Of a stretch of 64,000 nucleotides of DNA, positions 53,434-61,830 are shown in pieces. Source of the stretch: Aeromicrobium wangtongii. GTDB lineage: Bacteria; Actinomycetota; Actinomycetes; Propionibacteriales; Nocardioidaceae. How positions within the stretch are numbered: the stretch's first letter is position 1; each line of letters opens with the position of its first letter. The notes beneath the pieces were generated by a model, which searched no databases, was not told where the DNA came from, and saw nothing but the letters and a program-made list of their open reading frames with translations. Location: positions 62,001 through 126,000 of the forward strand of contig NZ_CP102173.1 of NCBI RefSeq assembly GCF_024584515.1. The letters run 5' to 3'. A program made the translations under genes and the position numbers.

Positions 53434-54930
53434 TTAGTAGGCACCGCTCGTCTTCAGGACGGCACTCAGTGTTCGCCAGAGAATCACGACGTCGGCTGTT
53501 AGCGACCAGTTCTCCACGTAATAAGTGTCGAGTCTGATCGAGTCTTCCCAAGACAGGTCCGATCTGCCCGAAACCTGCCAGAGTCCCGTCATGCCGGGTC
53601 GAACAGCAAGTCGCCGCAGGGCTCGATCATCGTAAAGCTCGACCTCAGCCGCCACCTGAGGCCGGGGGCCGACGACGCTCATGTCGCCGCGAAGCACATT
53701 AAGCAGCTGGGGTAGCTCATCGATTGAATACCGGCGCAGAAAGGCACCCACCTTCGTGATGCGCGGGTCGTTCTTCACTTTGAACAGTGGGGTATCCGAC
53801 GTGCCTTGGGCCGCAATTAGTTTCGCAAGTTCGTCGTCTGCGCCGACGCGCATCGAGCGGAACTTGAGCATGTCGAAAGGCTCGCCGTGAAGGCCGATCC
53901 GCCGCTGACGGTAGAAGATGGGCCCCTCGCTGGTGAATTTGACCGCCGCAGCCGCCGCAAGAAGGAGGGGCGAGAATGCCAAGACTGCGAAGAACGCAAA
54001 GGTGCGGTCAAACGCCGCTTTCGGCCACTCGCCGGCTTCGGCATATTGCGGTTCTTCGAGGTGGATGAGCGGCATGCCTTCAACGGCTCGAACGTGGATT
54101 CGGGAGCCGGAGAAGTCCATCACGTTGGGTGACACCATGAGATCGATGTCCACGCCTTCGAGTTGCCAGGTGAGGTCCCGCAAGCCGTGATGTCCCAGGT
54201 GATGGGTGTCGCTGACGATAACTGTGTCCGCTTCAGCAATCTGGAGCGCATCGAACAGGTTGCGGTCATTGCCCAGCACCGGAATGAACTGGTTTGGGAC
54301 GTCGAGCCACTCATTGTGGTTGGTCTCGGCGTCAGGCACCCACACACCCGTGACACGTAAACCCGAGGCGCGGTGACGGTTGAACCACAGCGCCATCTCC
54401 TGACCGGAGCGTGTGCCGCCGACGACGAGGACGTTTGAAAGATGTTGCCCTTGGCGCCGGTGGTGGCGTATCCACATTCGCCATCCCTTGCGGCCGATAA
54501 GAAGACCAGCCAGGCCGAGAGGAAACGCAATCGCGAGATAGCCGCGCGACATGTCCCACTTGAACATCAACGAAAGAATCGCGACCCACCCGAACATCAG
54601 GAAGGTGGCGCGCGCTACGCGGCGGTATTCATCGGGACCGTGGCCGATGATCCGTATGTCGCGAGTCTGCAGGAAATGCAATGTCGCCCACCAGGAGGCG
54701 ACGATGACAACTCCGAGAGCACTGTAAGACAAATCAAAGGGGCCTTTGGCGAGCGCGTCCGTATCGATGCCGAAGTGCCAAATCTGTGCAAACCCCGTTG
54801 TCGCGGCGAGCACCAAGAGATCGGTGATCAGCAGCCCACGGCGATACCGGGCCTGATTGGCCCGACGGCCGATCGTGTGGGCTTCGTTGGCGGGTCGAAC
54901 GCCGACGTCTGGCTCCTGGATCTGATCCAC
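53434..54930 (-). CDS. Polyprenyl-phosphate sugar-1-phosphate transferase (WbaP/WcaJ type)
   Basis: A 498-residue initiating enzyme that loads the first sugar-phosphate onto undecaprenyl phosphate. An N-terminal region with four to five helices and a CoA-binding/Rossmann-like region (VLVVGGTRSGQEMALWFNRH) is followed by the membrane re-entrant helix and catalytic domain (about 310-498): MLKFRSMRVGADDE, RITKVGAFLRRYSIDELPQLLNVLRGDMSVVGPRP and YYVENWSLTADVVILWRT. I chose GTG 54930 because AAGGAG lies 9 bases upstream; TTG 55008 is the furthest alternative. Confidence 0.9.
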   Translation of the reverse strand: MDQIQEPDVGVRPANEAHTIGRRANQARYRRGLLITDLLVLAATTGFAQIWHFGIDTDALAKGPFDLSYSALGVVIVASWWATLHFLQTRDIRIIGHGPDEYRRVARATFLMFGWVAILSLMFKWDMSRGYLAIAFPLGLAGLLIGRKGWRMWIRHHRRQGQHLSNVLVVGGTRSGQEMALWFNRHRASGLRVTGVWVPDAETNHNEWLDVPNQFIPVLGNDRNLFDALQIAEADTVIVSDTHHLGHHGLRDLTWQLEGVDIDLMVSPNVMDFSGSRIHVRAVEGMPLIHLEEPQYAEAGEWPKAAFDRTFAFFAVLAFSPLLLAAAAAVKFTSEGPIFYRQRRIGLHGEPFDMLKFRSMRVGADDELAKLIAAQGTSDTPLFKVKNDPRITKVGAFLRRYSIDELPQLLNVLRGDMSVVGPRPQVAAEVELYDDRALRRLAVRPGMTGLWQVSGRSDLSWEDSIRLDTYYVENWSLTADVVILWRTLSAVLKTSGAY

Positions 54931-55342
54931 CGTGCTGGTCTCCTTCGGTGGTCGATCGCGGTCCGTAAAGTAAGAAATGACGGCACCCCCCGGGCCTAGC
55001 CAGATCAACCGGCCCTTGCAATCTTATGTCCGGCAGCGGTCGGCGCGGTCGTTATTTTTCGGTTTGTGAGACAGGGGGACAGGTTCAGTTCACAATGCAT
55101 TTGTGTGCTGCGCGTTGTATTACCGTGAATTGCGGCACTAGTTACCACCCCCGCCGCCAAACCGTGACTTAGGTCACAATTCGCCGCTGAAAACGTTTGA
55201 TTGCGTTGGTCGCGCGACCTTAAGGCGCTGGTACGTGGTTGAGCGGCCTCGAAGCGTGTTGAACGAGCCCGCGACGGCGACTCGGTGTGCCGTTCTGCTG
55301 ATTGCCGGGAGGCGGTCTCGACCCACGCAATAGGCTGGGGCC
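54931..55342. other. Divergent intergenic region upstream of the priming transferase and ugd
   Basis: About 410 bases of control region (330 if the upstream TTG start is used), A/T-richer than its surroundings. It holds a CRP/GlxR-like palindrome (55163-55178) and likely promoters for both divergent genes. No coding sequence is supportable. Confidence 0.6.
55163..55178. promoter_or_regulatory. Candidate CRP/GlxR-type operator 2
   Basis: CGTGACTTAGGTCACA differs from TGTGA-N6-TCACA at one base; its core GTGAC-TTAG-GTCAC is a perfect palindrome. It lies about 165 bases upstream of ugd and about 230 upstream of the priming transferase start. Confidence 0.4.
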
Positions 55343-56515
55343 GTGACCACCAAGATCGCTGTTGTCGGGCTCGGGTACGTCGGGCTGTCCATTGCCGTGC
55401 TGCTGTCGCAGCACAACGACGTCGTCGGGCTCGAGATCGATGCTGAGAAGCTTCGCCTGCTCGAAGCCGGCCAGAGTCCCATCCAGGATGTCGAGATCGA
55501 GAAGTTCTTGGCCCGTGGAGACCTGCGGCTGAGCTTCACCGACGACCCGGCGACCGCGTACGCCGACGCCGAGTACGTTGTCATCGCGACGCCGACGGAC
55601 TACGACGCGGAGACCAACTACTTCAACACCCGCACGGTCGAGAGCGTCATCGGCGACGTCGCGAAGATGGCGCCGGATGCGACCATGGTCATCAAGTCGA
55701 CCATCCCGGTCGGGTACGTCCTGGACGTGCGCAAGCGGCTCGGCACTGAGAACGTCATCTTCTCGCCGGAGTTCCTGCGCGAGGGCAAGGCGCTCTACGA
55801 CAACCTGCACCCGTCCCGCATTGTCGTGGGCGAGCAGAGCGACCGTGCGCAGCGCTTCGCCGACCTGCTCATGGAGGGTGCGGTCACCAAGGACTGCCCG
55901 GTGCTGCTGACCGAGCCCACCGAGGCCGAGGCAATCAAGCTGTTCGCCAACACCTACCTGGCCATGCGCGTGGCGTACTTCAACGAGCTCGACTCCTTCG
56001 CCATCAGCCACGGCCTGTCGACCCGCCAGATCATCGACGGGGTCGGCCTCGACCCGCGTATCGGCACCCACTACAACAACCCGTCCTTCGGCTACGGCGG
56101 CTACTGCCTGCCCAAGGACACCAAGCAGCTGTTGGCCAACTACCAAGACGTCCCGCAGGTGCTGATCAGCGCGATCGTGGACGCCAACCGCACCCGCAAG
56201 GACTTCATCGCCGAGGACATCCTCCGACGTGGCCCGAAGGTCGTTGGCATCCACCGGCTGATCATGAAGTCAGGCTCGGACAACTTCCGCGCCAGCAGCG
56301 TCCAGGGCATCATGAAGCGGCTCAAGGCCAAGGGCGTCGAGGTCGTCCTCTACGAGCCTGAGCTGGACGAGGACGAGTTCTTCCACTCCAAGGTCATCCG
56401 CGACCTCGACGAGTTCAAGAAGATGTCCGACGTGATCGTCGCCAACCGCCTGGTCGACGAGCTCGAGGACGTGCGCGACCGCGTCTACACGCGCGACCTG
56501 TTCGGCTCCGACTAG
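55343..56515 (+). CDS. ugd: UDP-glucose 6-dehydrogenase
   Basis: A 390-residue nucleotide-sugar dehydrogenase oxidising UDP-glucose to UDP-glucuronate. NAD site [53 protein letters not shown], catalytic Cys in [15 protein letters not shown], and the C-terminal UDP-binding domain are all present. The length matches the short WbpA/UgdH class. The start is GTG 55343. Codon use returns here to strong GC bias, unlike the glycosyltransferase block. Confidence 0.94.
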   Translation: MTTKIAVVGLGYVGLSIAVLLSQHNDVVGLEIDAEKLRLLEAGQSPIQDVEIEKFLARGDLRLSFTDDPATAYADAEYVVIATPTDYDAETNYFNTRTVESVIGDVAKMAPDATMVIKSTIPVGYVLDVRKRLGTENVIFSPEFLREGKALYDNLHPSRIVVGEQSDRAQRFADLLMEGAVTKDCPVLLTEPTEAEAIKLFANTYLAMRVAYFNELDSFAISHGLSTRQIIDGVGLDPRIGTHYNNPSFGYGGYCLPKDTKQLLANYQDVPQVLISAIVDANRTRKDFIAEDILRRGPKVVGIHRLIMKSGSDNFRASSVQGIMKRLKAKGVEVVLYEPELDEDEFFHSKVIRDLDEFKKMSDVIVANRLVDELEDVRDRVYTRDLFGSD

Positions 56516-56591
56516 GGCTCAACTGTGCTGGGGTCGGTGCGGGCACGCTGACCCGTACTTCATCCTGCACCGCAGCCGCCGGCGGACGCGT

Positions 56592-56783
56592 CTAAGCGAG
56601 CGCGTGATCGGCATGGTTCGCACGGGTGGGTTGGGCGCTGGGCTCATCGGGCTGGGCCAGGTCGGCGGGAGGCTTCGCCGCGAGGGAGCGGCGGTGTGAG
56701 CGCTCGTCGATGATGAACATGACGATGACGCTGGTTCCGCTCAATCCCCAGATCGCGGCGACCACTAAGAGGAGTTTGGTCAT
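56592..56783 (-). CDS. Small single-helix membrane protein, tandem paralogue 1
   Basis: A 63-residue protein: hydrophobic helix at residues 3-24 containing AAIWGLSGTSVIVMF, then IIDERSHRR and a Pro/Ala-rich tail ending HALA. It shares WG(L/V)SG, V-x-VMF and DER-x-HRR with the next two genes. By the positive-inside rule the basic HRR tail should be cytosolic. Family not recognised. No clear Shine-Dalgarno; the AACGTCGGCGGC before the ATG resembles the leader of paralogue 2. Confidence 0.7.
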   Translation of the reverse strand: MTKLLLVVAAIWGLSGTSVIVMFIIDERSHRRSLAAKPPADLAQPDEPSAQPTRANHADHALA

Positions 56784-56902
56784 GCCGCCGACGTTAGGTC
56801 AGCTTTGGTGCCCCGTAGGTAAATTGCGTGTTGCAACTGTCCCGATAACGGCCTGAAATTGCAGGGACGTTCGTCCGGGCCGCAGGTCCGGGACGCGGCA
56901 GT

Positions 56903-57058
56903 TCAAGCGAGCGCGTGAGGCCCGCGCGCCGGGTGCCCGGCGTGCGGTTGCGGCGGGACGGAGCGGCGGTGCGCTCGCTCGTCGATGGCGAACATGACGA
57001 TGACGATGGCGCCGCTGACTCCCCAGAGCGCGGCGAGCATGAACAGGAGCTCCCTCAT
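56903..57058 (-). CDS. Small single-helix membrane protein, tandem paralogue 2
   Basis: A 51-residue protein: MRELLFMLAALWGVSGAIVIVMF, AIDERAHRR, then a short tail with HALA at the end. I chose ATG 57058 by alignment with its paralogues; a GTG at 57088 would add ten residues. The upstream GACGTT-T-AACGTC palindrome (57065-57077) could be an operator or part of the promoter. Function unknown. Confidence 0.7.
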   Translation of the reverse strand: MRELLFMLAALWGVSGAIVIVMFAIDERAHRRSVPPQPHAGHPARGPHALA

Positions 57059-57232
57059 GTCGCTGACGTTAAACGTCGGCGATGACACTCACGTGAACTC
57101 ACTGTTGCGCTCGCGGCAACGACGAGCGGGTCAGCGAGACATCCGCCTGGTCGCTGAGCTCAGCGGTGCGCGGGGCGGTGAGGGCAGGCCGTGCCGTACT
57201 TCAGCTTGCAGCGGATGCGACGCTGAATCTGC

Positions 57233-57433
57233 TTAAGCGTGTGCATGCGCGCGCTGCCGTGAGGGCGACGCGCGCGGGGCGCGGGCGCCGGCCATGGCGG
57301 GTACCGCGACGGGAGCCGGCTTGGGTGCGGGGGACTGGCGGCGGTGGGCACGCTCGTCGAGCGTGAACATGACGGTGACAGCGGCGCCACTGACGCCCCA
57401 GACGGCCGCTACGGCCCACAAGATCTCATTCAT
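57233..57433 (-). CDS. Small single-helix membrane protein, tandem paralogue 3
   Basis: A 66-residue protein: MNEILWAVAAVWGVSGAAVTVMF, TLDERAHRR and a Pro/Ala/Arg-rich tail ending HAHA. It is first in transcription order of the triplet. A TAAAAT -10-like box lies about 15 bases upstream of the ATG with no Shine-Dalgarno, suggesting a very short leader. Function unknown. Confidence 0.7.
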   Translation of the reverse strand: MNEILWAVAAVWGVSGAAVTVMFTLDERAHRRQSPAPKPAPVAVPAMAGARAPRASPSRQRAHAHA

Positions 57434-57521
57434 CGCGTATATGATTTTAGGTTCAACAACATGCCCGGCGGAATGGTCCGGCCGGGCTAGATTCCGTGGG
57501 CTGACGGACTAGTCAGGTGGG

Positions 57522-57686
57522 TCAGCGGTTCTTGACCGCTGTCAGCCGTCCGGGCCCGCGGCCCTCCGAGTCCTTGCTGGGGGTGGCCTGCTCGGGGCTC
57601 GGCTTCATGTTGAACGCTGCCCTGATCTCGGCCTGTGCGTCCTCGAGCTCCTTGATGAGGCGCGCCTTGTCTCCCTCGAATGACAT
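57522..57686 (-). CDS. Small hypothetical protein
   Basis: A 54-residue soluble protein, MSFEGDKARLIKELEDAQAE then IRAAFNMKPSPEQ and a Gly/Arg/Pro-rich end. The first half is predicted amphipathic helix. I chose ATG 57686, since the upstream extension has no coding character. Codon bias and a family-like N-terminus support it, but no homologue is recognised. Confidence 0.5.
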   Translation of the reverse strand: MSFEGDKARLIKELEDAQAEIRAAFNMKPSPEQATPSKDSEGRGPGRLTAVKNR

Positions 57687-57807
57687 GGTCGAAGCATAGT
57701 TCGAAACAGGGCCTCCGGGCCATCGGACCGGGCGGGTCGTCGCCAGTGGCCGGGATTTCACCTGTCATTACAGTGCGCGGCGAGGCCAGGGAGGGCAGGA
57801 TGCGGGG

Positions 57808-58647
57808 ATGCGCGTCCACCACCTGAGCTGCGGAACCTTCGCGCCACCGCTGATGCCCCCGGTCGTCTGCCACGTCCTGCTGTGCGAGGCCGGTGACGGG
57901 CTCGTGCTGGTCGACACCGGACTGGGGCTGCACGACTACGCCGAGCCGAAGCGGCGGATGGGCCCGACCCGTCACCTGCTCAGGCCTGTCTCGGACGGCT
58001 CGTCGACCGCGCTGCGACAGATCGAGGCGCTCGGACACACGGCCGCGGACGTCACGCACATCGTGCTGACCCACCTGGACTTCGACCACATCGGCGGGCT
58101 GTCGGACTTTCCGCACGCGACGGTCCACACCACCGCCGACGAGCACGCGGCGGCGATCACGTCGCCGGACTTCTTGGACAAGCGCCGCTACCGTCCGGCG
58201 CAGTGGTCGCACGGCCCGCAGTGGCAGCTGCACGGTGGACGCGGTGACGTGTGGCGCGAAGGGCTCACCGCGCACGAGGTGCTGCCCGGCATCACCCTCG
58301 TCCCGATGCCGGGGCATTCGCGGGGGCACGCGGCGGTGGCGGTCGTTTCGACAGGCTCAACGGGCGGTTCGGCAACGGGCGGTTCGGCAACGGGTGAGCT
58401 GTTGGTGCATGCGGGGGACGCGGTGTTCGACGCGGCGTCGTATGCGGACGCCTCCCCATCCGGCCGGCCGCTGGCGAAGATCGGGCCGCTGCGGGCCTTC
58501 GAGCAGATCGTCGGTCGCGACCGAGCCGCCATCCGGCGAAATCACGCCACCTTGCGGGCGCTCAACGACACCGATGGCGTCACGGTGCTGCCGGCGCACG
58601 ACCAGCGCATCCTCGATGACCTGATGGGACAGGTGGCCGGCGGCTGA
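57808..58647 (+). CDS. Metallo-beta-lactamase-fold hydrolase with in-frame repeat insertion
   Basis: A 279-residue MBL-fold enzyme with HxHxDH motif LTHLDFDHIGGL, VLVDTGLGLHDYAEP before it, MPGHSRGH and HAGDAVFD. The layout is like lactonase/AttM-type hydrolases; the substrate is unknown. Residues about 179-196 (VSTGSTGGSATGGSATG) are encoded by a copy of the dispersed TTTCGACAGGCTCAA repeat plus two tandem copies of a 15 bp unit (58361-58390), giving a low-complexity loop between the second His motif and the metal-bridging Asp strand. The frame is intact, so the protein may remain functional. Confidence 0.87.
   Translation: MRVHHLSCGTFAPPLMPPVVCHVLLCEAGDGLVLVDTGLGLHDYAEPKRRMGPTRHLLRPVSDGSSTALRQIEALGHTAADVTHIVLTHLDFDHIGGLSDFPHATVHTTADEHAAAITSPDFLDKRRYRPAQWSHGPQWQLHGGRGDVWREGLTAHEVLPGITLVPMPGHSRGHAAVAVVSTGSTGGSATGGSATGELLVHAGDAVFDAASYADASPSGRPLAKIGPLRAFEQIVGRDRAAIRRNHATLRALNDTDGVTVLPAHDQRILDDLMGQVAGG
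58344..58363. repeat. Dispersed repeat copy inside the MBL gene
   Basis: CGTTTCGACAGGCTCAACGG, the inverse complement of the array motif at 36.7-37.1 kb, lies within the MBL coding sequence and is followed by a 15 bp tandem duplication. Confidence 0.8.
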
Positions 58648-58692
58648 TCGAGCGGCGGGAGCGGGGTTGTCGGTCAGCGTGGGTCGGGGTCC

Positions 58693-58735
58693 CTTTCGAC
58701 AGGCTCAAGGGGCGGCCTTTCGACAGGCTCAAGGG
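58693..58735. repeat. Two dispersed repeat copies in the MBL-MFS gap
   Basis: Two copies of CTTTCGACAGGCTCAAGGGG lie about 24 bases apart between the MBL and MFS genes, in the same orientation as the copy at 58344. Confidence 0.85.
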
Positions 58736-58787
58736 GCCTGGGTGTGAGGTGAGGCACGGAAGGTCGAGGAATAAGGGCAGAAATAAT

Positions 58788-60305
58788 ATGGTTGCAGCAA
58801 GCAATCGCTGTGTGCTCGCTGAACTTTCGAAAGTCTTCTCTGTGCCCTCCTCCACACGTCGCACCCACTACTGGGTGACGTTCGCAGTCCTCGCTGTCTC
58901 GGTCGCGTCCTACACGCTGATGCAGTCCCTCACCGTGCCGGTGCTGTCCGAGATCGAGATCGTCTTCGACACCGACCAGAACACCGCCACCTGGGTGCTG
59001 ACCGCCTACCTGCTGTCGGCCTCGATCTTCACCCCCATCATGGGTCGCCTCGGCGACACCTTCGGCAAGCAGCGGATGCTCGTCATCTCGCTCGCCGCCT
59101 TGTCGGCCGGGTCGCTGGTCGCCGCGCTCGCGCCGAGCATCGGCGTGCTGATCCTGGCCCGCATCGTGCAGGGCATGGGCGGCGGCGTGCTGCCGCTGGC
59201 CTTCGGCATCATCCGTGACGAGTTCCCCCGCCACAAGATCGGTGGCGCCGTCAGCGTCATCTCCTCGCTGCTGGCCGTCGGCTTCGGCACCGGCATCGTG
59301 CTCGCCGGCCCGCTCACGTCCAGCCTCGGCTTCCGCTGGCTGTTCTGGCTGCCGTTCATCGTGACCGCCATCGCGGCGGTCGTCGCGGTGCTGGTCGTGC
59401 CCGAGTCGCCCGTCCGCACCCCCGGACGCATCTCGATCCTGCCCGCCCTCCTGCTGTCGGGCTGGCTCGTCGCCCTCCTGGTCGGCCTGAGCGAGGCGCC
59501 CAAGTGGGGCTGGGGCTCGCCGCGGATCATCGGCCTGCTGGTGCTGGCCGCCATCATCCTGGCCGTCTGGATCCGCGTCGAGACGCGCGTCGCCACCCCG
59601 CTGATCGACATGAAGATGATGCGCCTGCCCGGCGTCTGGACCACCAACCTGGTCGCCCTGCTCGTGGGCGTCGGCATGTACGCGTCGTTCGGCTTCCTGC
59701 CCCAGTTCAACCAGACGCCCAGCTCGAGCGGATACGGCTTCGGCTCCTCGATCACCGAGTCCGGCCTGATGCTGCTGCCGGGCGCGGTCGTGACCTTCCT
59801 GGTCGGCCTCATCGCGGCGCCCGTCGCCAGCCGAATCGGCGCCAAGACCGTCGTCGTGTTCGGCTCGGCACTCGGCGGTGTCGGCATGTTCCTGCTGGCG
59901 GCATTCCACGACGAGAAGTGGCAGGTCATTGGCTCGAACATCGTCACCAGCGCCGGCATCGGTCTGGCCTTCGCCTGCCTCGCCGGCCTCATCGTCGCAG
60001 CCGTCACCCCGGAGCAGACCGGTGTGGCCAGCGGCATGAACGCCAACATCCGCACGATCGGCGGATCGATCGGCACCGCGGTCATGGGCAGCATCGTCAC
60101 CGCGCACTTCCTGCCCGACGGGTTCCCGAAGGAGATCGGCTACACCGCCGGCTTCGCGGTGCTGGGCGGCGCGCTGCTCGCGGCGGCCGTCGCAGGTCTT
60201 GCCATCCCGACCGTCTCGCCCGAGGAGCTCGAGGAGCGTCTCGAGATGGACCCGGCGGACGGTCCGGTCGTCCGCGACGACGAGCTGTCGGCCGCCCGCA
60301 CGTGA
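58788..60305 (+). CDS. MFS transporter, DHA2-like (first of a tandem pair)
   Basis: A 505-residue major facilitator with about 14 helices. MFS signatures: LTAYLLSASIFTPIMGRLGDTFGKQRML (motif A), RIVQGMGGGVLPLAFGIIRDE, and VLAGPLTSSLGFRWLFWLPF (motif C). This is the drug/H+ antiporter-2 type, but the substrate is unknown. I chose ATG 58788 (MVAASNRC); the frame opens at 58749. The stop overlaps the next gene's GTG. Confidence 0.9.
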   Translation: MVAASNRCVLAELSKVFSVPSSTRRTHYWVTFAVLAVSVASYTLMQSLTVPVLSEIEIVFDTDQNTATWVLTAYLLSASIFTPIMGRLGDTFGKQRMLVISLAALSAGSLVAALAPSIGVLILARIVQGMGGGVLPLAFGIIRDEFPRHKIGGAVSVISSLLAVGFGTGIVLAGPLTSSLGFRWLFWLPFIVTAIAAVVAVLVVPESPVRTPGRISILPALLLSGWLVALLVGLSEAPKWGWGSPRIIGLLVLAAIILAVWIRVETRVATPLIDMKMMRLPGVWTTNLVALLVGVGMYASFGFLPQFNQTPSSSGYGFGSSITESGLMLLPGAVVTFLVGLIAAPVASRIGAKTVVVFGSALGGVGMFLLAAFHDEKWQVIGSNIVTSAGIGLAFACLAGLIVAAVTPEQTGVASGMNANIRTIGGSIGTAVMGSIVTAHFLPDGFPKEIGYTAGFAVLGGALLAAAVAGLAIPTVSPEELEERLEMDPADGPVVRDDELSAART

Positions 60306-61753
60306 CGCCCGCAGCCCAGGACGCCGATACGTCCCACCGCGCCCACCCCCGCATCACGATCGTGGTGCTGGCGGTGGGCGTCGGTGCGTTCGGGCTGCTG
60401 CAGTCGCTGATCGTCCCGGTGCTGTCGCAGGTGCGCGACCGCTTCGACACCGACCAGGCGACCGTCACCTGGGTGCTGACCGCGTACCTGCTGTCGGCGG
60501 CCGTCGCCACGCCCCTGCTGGGCCGCATCGGCGACGCCGTCGGCAAGCAGCGGATGCTCGTGGTGACGCTGTCGCTGCTGGCGATCGGCTCGGCGATGGC
60601 CGCGCTGGCCCCCAGCATCGAGTGGATGATCGTGGCCCGGGTCGTGCAGGGCCTCGGGGGTGGCGTGCTGCCGCTGGCATTCGGCGTCATCCGCGACGAG
60701 GTGTCGCAGGAGCGGTCCGGGACCGCGGTCGGGCTGCTGGCCTCGCTGGTCTCGGCCGCCTTCGGCATCGGGATCGTCCTGGCCGGGCCGATCGTGGAGA
60801 TCCTCGGCTACACCTGGCTCTTCTGGCTGCCCGCGATCGCCACGGCCCTGGCCGCACTGGCCACGGTGCTGTTCATCCCGGAGTCGCCCGTCCGGACGCC
60901 CGGACGCATCAGCGTCCTGCCCGCGGTGCTGCTGTCGGGCTGGCTGGTGGCGCTGCTGCTCGCGATCAGCGAGGGCAATGACCGCGGCTGGACGTCGCCG
61001 ACGATCCTGGGCCTGTTCGCCGCCGCGGTCGTGCTGGCGGCGACGTGGATCTGGTCGGAGCGGCACGCGGCCGTCCCCGTGATCGACCTGGACCTGATGC
61101 GGGTGCGCGGGGTGTGGACCGCCAACGCCGTCGCGTTCGTCGCCGGCTTCGGCACCTTCGCATCGCTGGCCTTTCTGCCCCAGCTGCTGCAGACGCCGGT
61201 GGAGTCGGGCTATGGCTTCGGCGACACGATCTCCCAGTCGGGCTGGGTACTGCTGCCGTCGTCGGCGACGGCCTTCGTGATGGGCTTCGTCGCCCCGCGC
61301 CTGGTGCGCCGGCTGACCGCCCGGGTCGTCATCTGCGCCGGGGCCATCTCCAACGTCCTGGCCTTCGGTGGCATCGCGCTGTTCCACGACCACACCTGGC
61401 AGCTGTGCCTGCTGATGGCGCTGCAGGGGCTCGGCATCGGCTGCGTCGTGTCGAGCGTCGCCGGGGTCGTGCTCAGCTCGGTGCCGCGGCACCAGACCGG
61501 GGTGGCGAGCGGCATGAACGCCAACATCCGGCTGATCGGCGGCTCGATCGGCTCGGCCGTGGTCGGCGGCATCATCACGGCGCGTACCGGGGCGGGTGGG
61601 TACCCGCTCGAGGTCGGCTATCGCGACGGGTTCCTGGTGCTGTCGGTCGCTGCCGTCCTCGCCGCCGGGGCCGCGTTGCTGATTCCGCGGGTGCCGGGCT
61701 GGGCTGCGGCCCGTGCCGCCGACGAGCCGGCTGTGGACCCGCTGCGGGCCTGA
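60302..61753 (+). CDS. MFS transporter, DHA2-like (second of a tandem pair)
   Basis: A 483-residue paralogue of the preceding transporter. Corresponding segments align closely: LTAYLLSAAVATPLLGRIGDAVGKQRML, RVVQGLGGGVLPLAFGVIRDE, VLAGPIVEILGYTWLFWLPA. The GTG start at 60302 overlaps the first stop (GTGA). The pair arose by tandem duplication and may form a heteromeric unit or have split specificity; this is inference. Confidence 0.9.
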   Translation: MTPAAQDADTSHRAHPRITIVVLAVGVGAFGLLQSLIVPVLSQVRDRFDTDQATVTWVLTAYLLSAAVATPLLGRIGDAVGKQRMLVVTLSLLAIGSAMAALAPSIEWMIVARVVQGLGGGVLPLAFGVIRDEVSQERSGTAVGLLASLVSAAFGIGIVLAGPIVEILGYTWLFWLPAIATALAALATVLFIPESPVRTPGRISVLPAVLLSGWLVALLLAISEGNDRGWTSPTILGLFAAAVVLAATWIWSERHAAVPVIDLDLMRVRGVWTANAVAFVAGFGTFASLAFLPQLLQTPVESGYGFGDTISQSGWVLLPSSATAFVMGFVAPRLVRRLTARVVICAGAISNVLAFGGIALFHDHTWQLCLLMALQGLGIGCVVSSVAGVVLSSVPRHQTGVASGMNANIRLIGGSIGSAVVGGIITARTGAGGYPLEVGYRDGFLVLSVAAVLAAGAALLIPRVPGWAAARAADEPAVDPLRA

Positions 61754-61792
61754 AGCGCGCTCGGTTTTCGCTGCAAAGACAGGACTTTGGTC

Positions 61793-61826
61793 CCATTCTA
61801 TTCGAACATGTGTTCGAATAGAATGG
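61793..61826. promoter_or_regulatory. LexA/SOS box palindrome at the DUF222-HNH promoter
   Basis: A 34-base perfect palindrome (16-base arms, 2-base centre) containing TCGAACATGTGTTCGA at 61802-61817, which matches the actinobacterial SOS box TCGAAC-N4-GTTCGA exactly. A -10-like TAGAAT (61819-61824) overlaps its right arm, and the ATG follows at 61831, implying a leaderless, LexA-repressed transcript. Confidence 0.88.
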
Positions 61827-61830
61827 CGGC

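Noticed and set aside
58674..60107. A 477-codon minus-strand frame across the first MFS gene
   Set aside because: It consists of Asp/Gln/Arg/Gly-rich repeats typical of antisense shadow translation; the plus-strand MFS motifs are unambiguous.
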